A stretch of 64,000 nucleotides of DNA. Source: G963662675 sp963676845 (lineage in GTDB: Bacteria > Bacteroidota > Bacteroidia > Bacteroidales > Prolixibacteraceae). Position 1 is the stretch's first letter, and every line of letters begins with the position of its first letter. The notes under the pieces were generated by a model. That model worked only from the letters and a program-made list of their open reading frames with translations, was not told where the DNA came from and did no database searches. Where the stretch lies: assembly GCA_963676845.2 (NCBI GenBank), contig CAXXKK010000021.1, positions 1 through 64,000 on the forward strand, given 5' to 3'. Positions 63,475-64,000 of this stretch are shown here, in pieces. The position numbers were made by a program, and so were the translations under genes.

Positions 63475-64000
63475 TATTTAGAATCCTTTTGGGGTGGTTT
63501 TTTCTGAATCTCAAGATCATCCAACTCAATATCTTCTTCTTCATTATAAATTGAAAGCAAAGGCTCCCTAAATGAACGGGTTGTTGTTAAGCGCTCAAGT
63601 CCAATCAAAAGACTTGGAAGAAGAATCAGGTTTGAAGCAATAGCAACCAATAAGGTAAGTGAAACTAATATTCCTAATGCTCTTGTTCCCCCAAACTGAG
63701 AAACACTGTAAACACCAAAACCGAAAAAGAGAACAACAAAAGTATAGATCATACTTACCCCCGTTTCTTTCAGGGCAAGCTTTACAGAACGCTGAATATC
63801 CCATCCGGTAAGGCTTAACTCCTGCCGGTATTTGGCCAAAAAATGAATGGTATTGTCAACCGAAATACCAAAAGCAATACTAAACACCAATATTGTCGAC
63901 GATTTTATAGGAATACCTGTGAATCCCATAATAGCAGCTGTAAATATCAGAGGAATAATATTTGGAAGAAGCGACATAACAACCATCCTCCAGGAATAAA
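63474..64000 (-). CDS. RND/MMPL-family transporter, C-terminal part
   Basis: The frame stays open to the window edge. The last part has five transmembrane helices and the RND motifs SLLPNIIPLIFTAAIMGF and IAFGISVDNTIHFLAKY, ending in an acidic, then Lys-rich cytoplasmic tail (EEEDIELDDLEIQKKPP). This is the end of a hydrophobe/amphiphile-exporter-type permease, possibly for hopanoid or other envelope lipids. The start is outside the window. Confidence 0.88.
   Translation of the reverse strand, partial: YSWRMVVMSLLPNIIPLIFTAAIMGFTGIPIKSSTILVFSIAFGISVDNTIHFLAKYRQELSLTGWDIQRSVKLALKETGVSMIYTFVVLFFGFGVYSVSQFGGTRALGILVSLTLLVAIASNLILLPSLLIGLERLTTTRSFREPLLSIYNEEEDIELDDLEIQKKPPQKDSK

Overview
The window comes from a low-GC member of the Bacteroidota, class Bacteroidia. 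The order is probably Marinilabiliales or Bacteroidales, but that is an inference from gene content only. Three things support the phylum. Upstream regions repeatedly carry the -7 element TAnnTTTG typical of the phylum, and few genes have a Shine-Dalgarno sequence. Type IX secretion (T9SS) and gliding genes are present: porZ, porX, porW/sprE and gldH. Phylum-typical proteins include the DUF4834 protein, the dimeric archaeal-type glycyl-tRNA synthetase, S16 with a long acidic tail, and an 80-residue ATP synthase epsilon. I found no tRNA, rRNA, CRISPR array or intact insertion sequence.

Layout. 1-2.5 kb: end of a four-helix-bundle gene and mutB (methylmalonyl-CoA mutase). 2.5-5 kb: the only clearly accessory stretch. 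It holds a helically phased TGCA/T-tract repeat array, a cluster of REP-like palindromes, and a nucleoside-deoxyribosyltransferase-like gene lying between two copies of a dispersed repeat; one copy truncates an alkD-type DNA-repair gene. 5-10.3 kb: rdgB-porZ-recO, then an aminotransferase homologue without its PLP lysine and, convergently, an acyl-carrier-protein homologue without its serine. 10.4-18.5 kb: RimL-type acetyltransferase, two tandem cyclophilins, pheS, glyS, pyrH, frr and a frameshifted histidinol-phosphatase. 18.6-24.4 kb: dxs, a sensor kinase, yceD-rpmF, fabH and a MaoC hydratase. 24.4-30.6 kb: bactofilin plus the ATP synthase operon atpZ-(atpI)-B-E-F-H-A-G. 30.6-33.2 kb: wbpE-wbpD-wbpB, for 2,3-diacetamido-uronic acid synthesis. 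33.4-39.1 kb: sodium symporter, serine hydrolase, manC, mlaE-mlaF. 39.1-44.5 kb: porX and porW. 44.8-51.9 kb: mrp, atl, trmB, gldH, ricT and holB, with a frame-disrupted PAS histidine kinase wedged between ricT and holB. 52-64 kb: pgk, a redox-type small protein, rpsP, a lipoprotein, prfB with its programmed frameshift, a GNAT enzyme, a multiply frameshifted ppk1 running into an ArsC/Spx-like domain, a frameshifted heptosyltransferase, atpC-atpD, a polyprenyl synthase and the end of an RND permease.

How the genes connect. Much of the window serves the cell envelope. In Porphyromonas the Wbp enzymes make the diacetamido-uronic acid used in A-LPS, PorZ helps deliver A-LPS to the T9SS sortase, PorX regulates T9SS and PorW is a T9SS lipoprotein. 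MlaEF, ManC, the polyprenyl synthase and the heptosyltransferase also act on envelope precursors or lipids. The ATP synthase is split: F0 with alpha, gamma and delta at 25-30 kb, beta and epsilon at 61-62 kb.

Cautions. Four loci (hisJ, the PAS kinase, ppk1, waaF-like) carry single-base frame breaks. Almost all are +1 events in short homopolymers, which suggests base-calling error at least as much as decay. The most unusual real signals are the lysine-less aminotransferase, the serine-less ACP, the repeat-flanked NDT-like gene with truncated alkD, and the 20-21 bp phased array.
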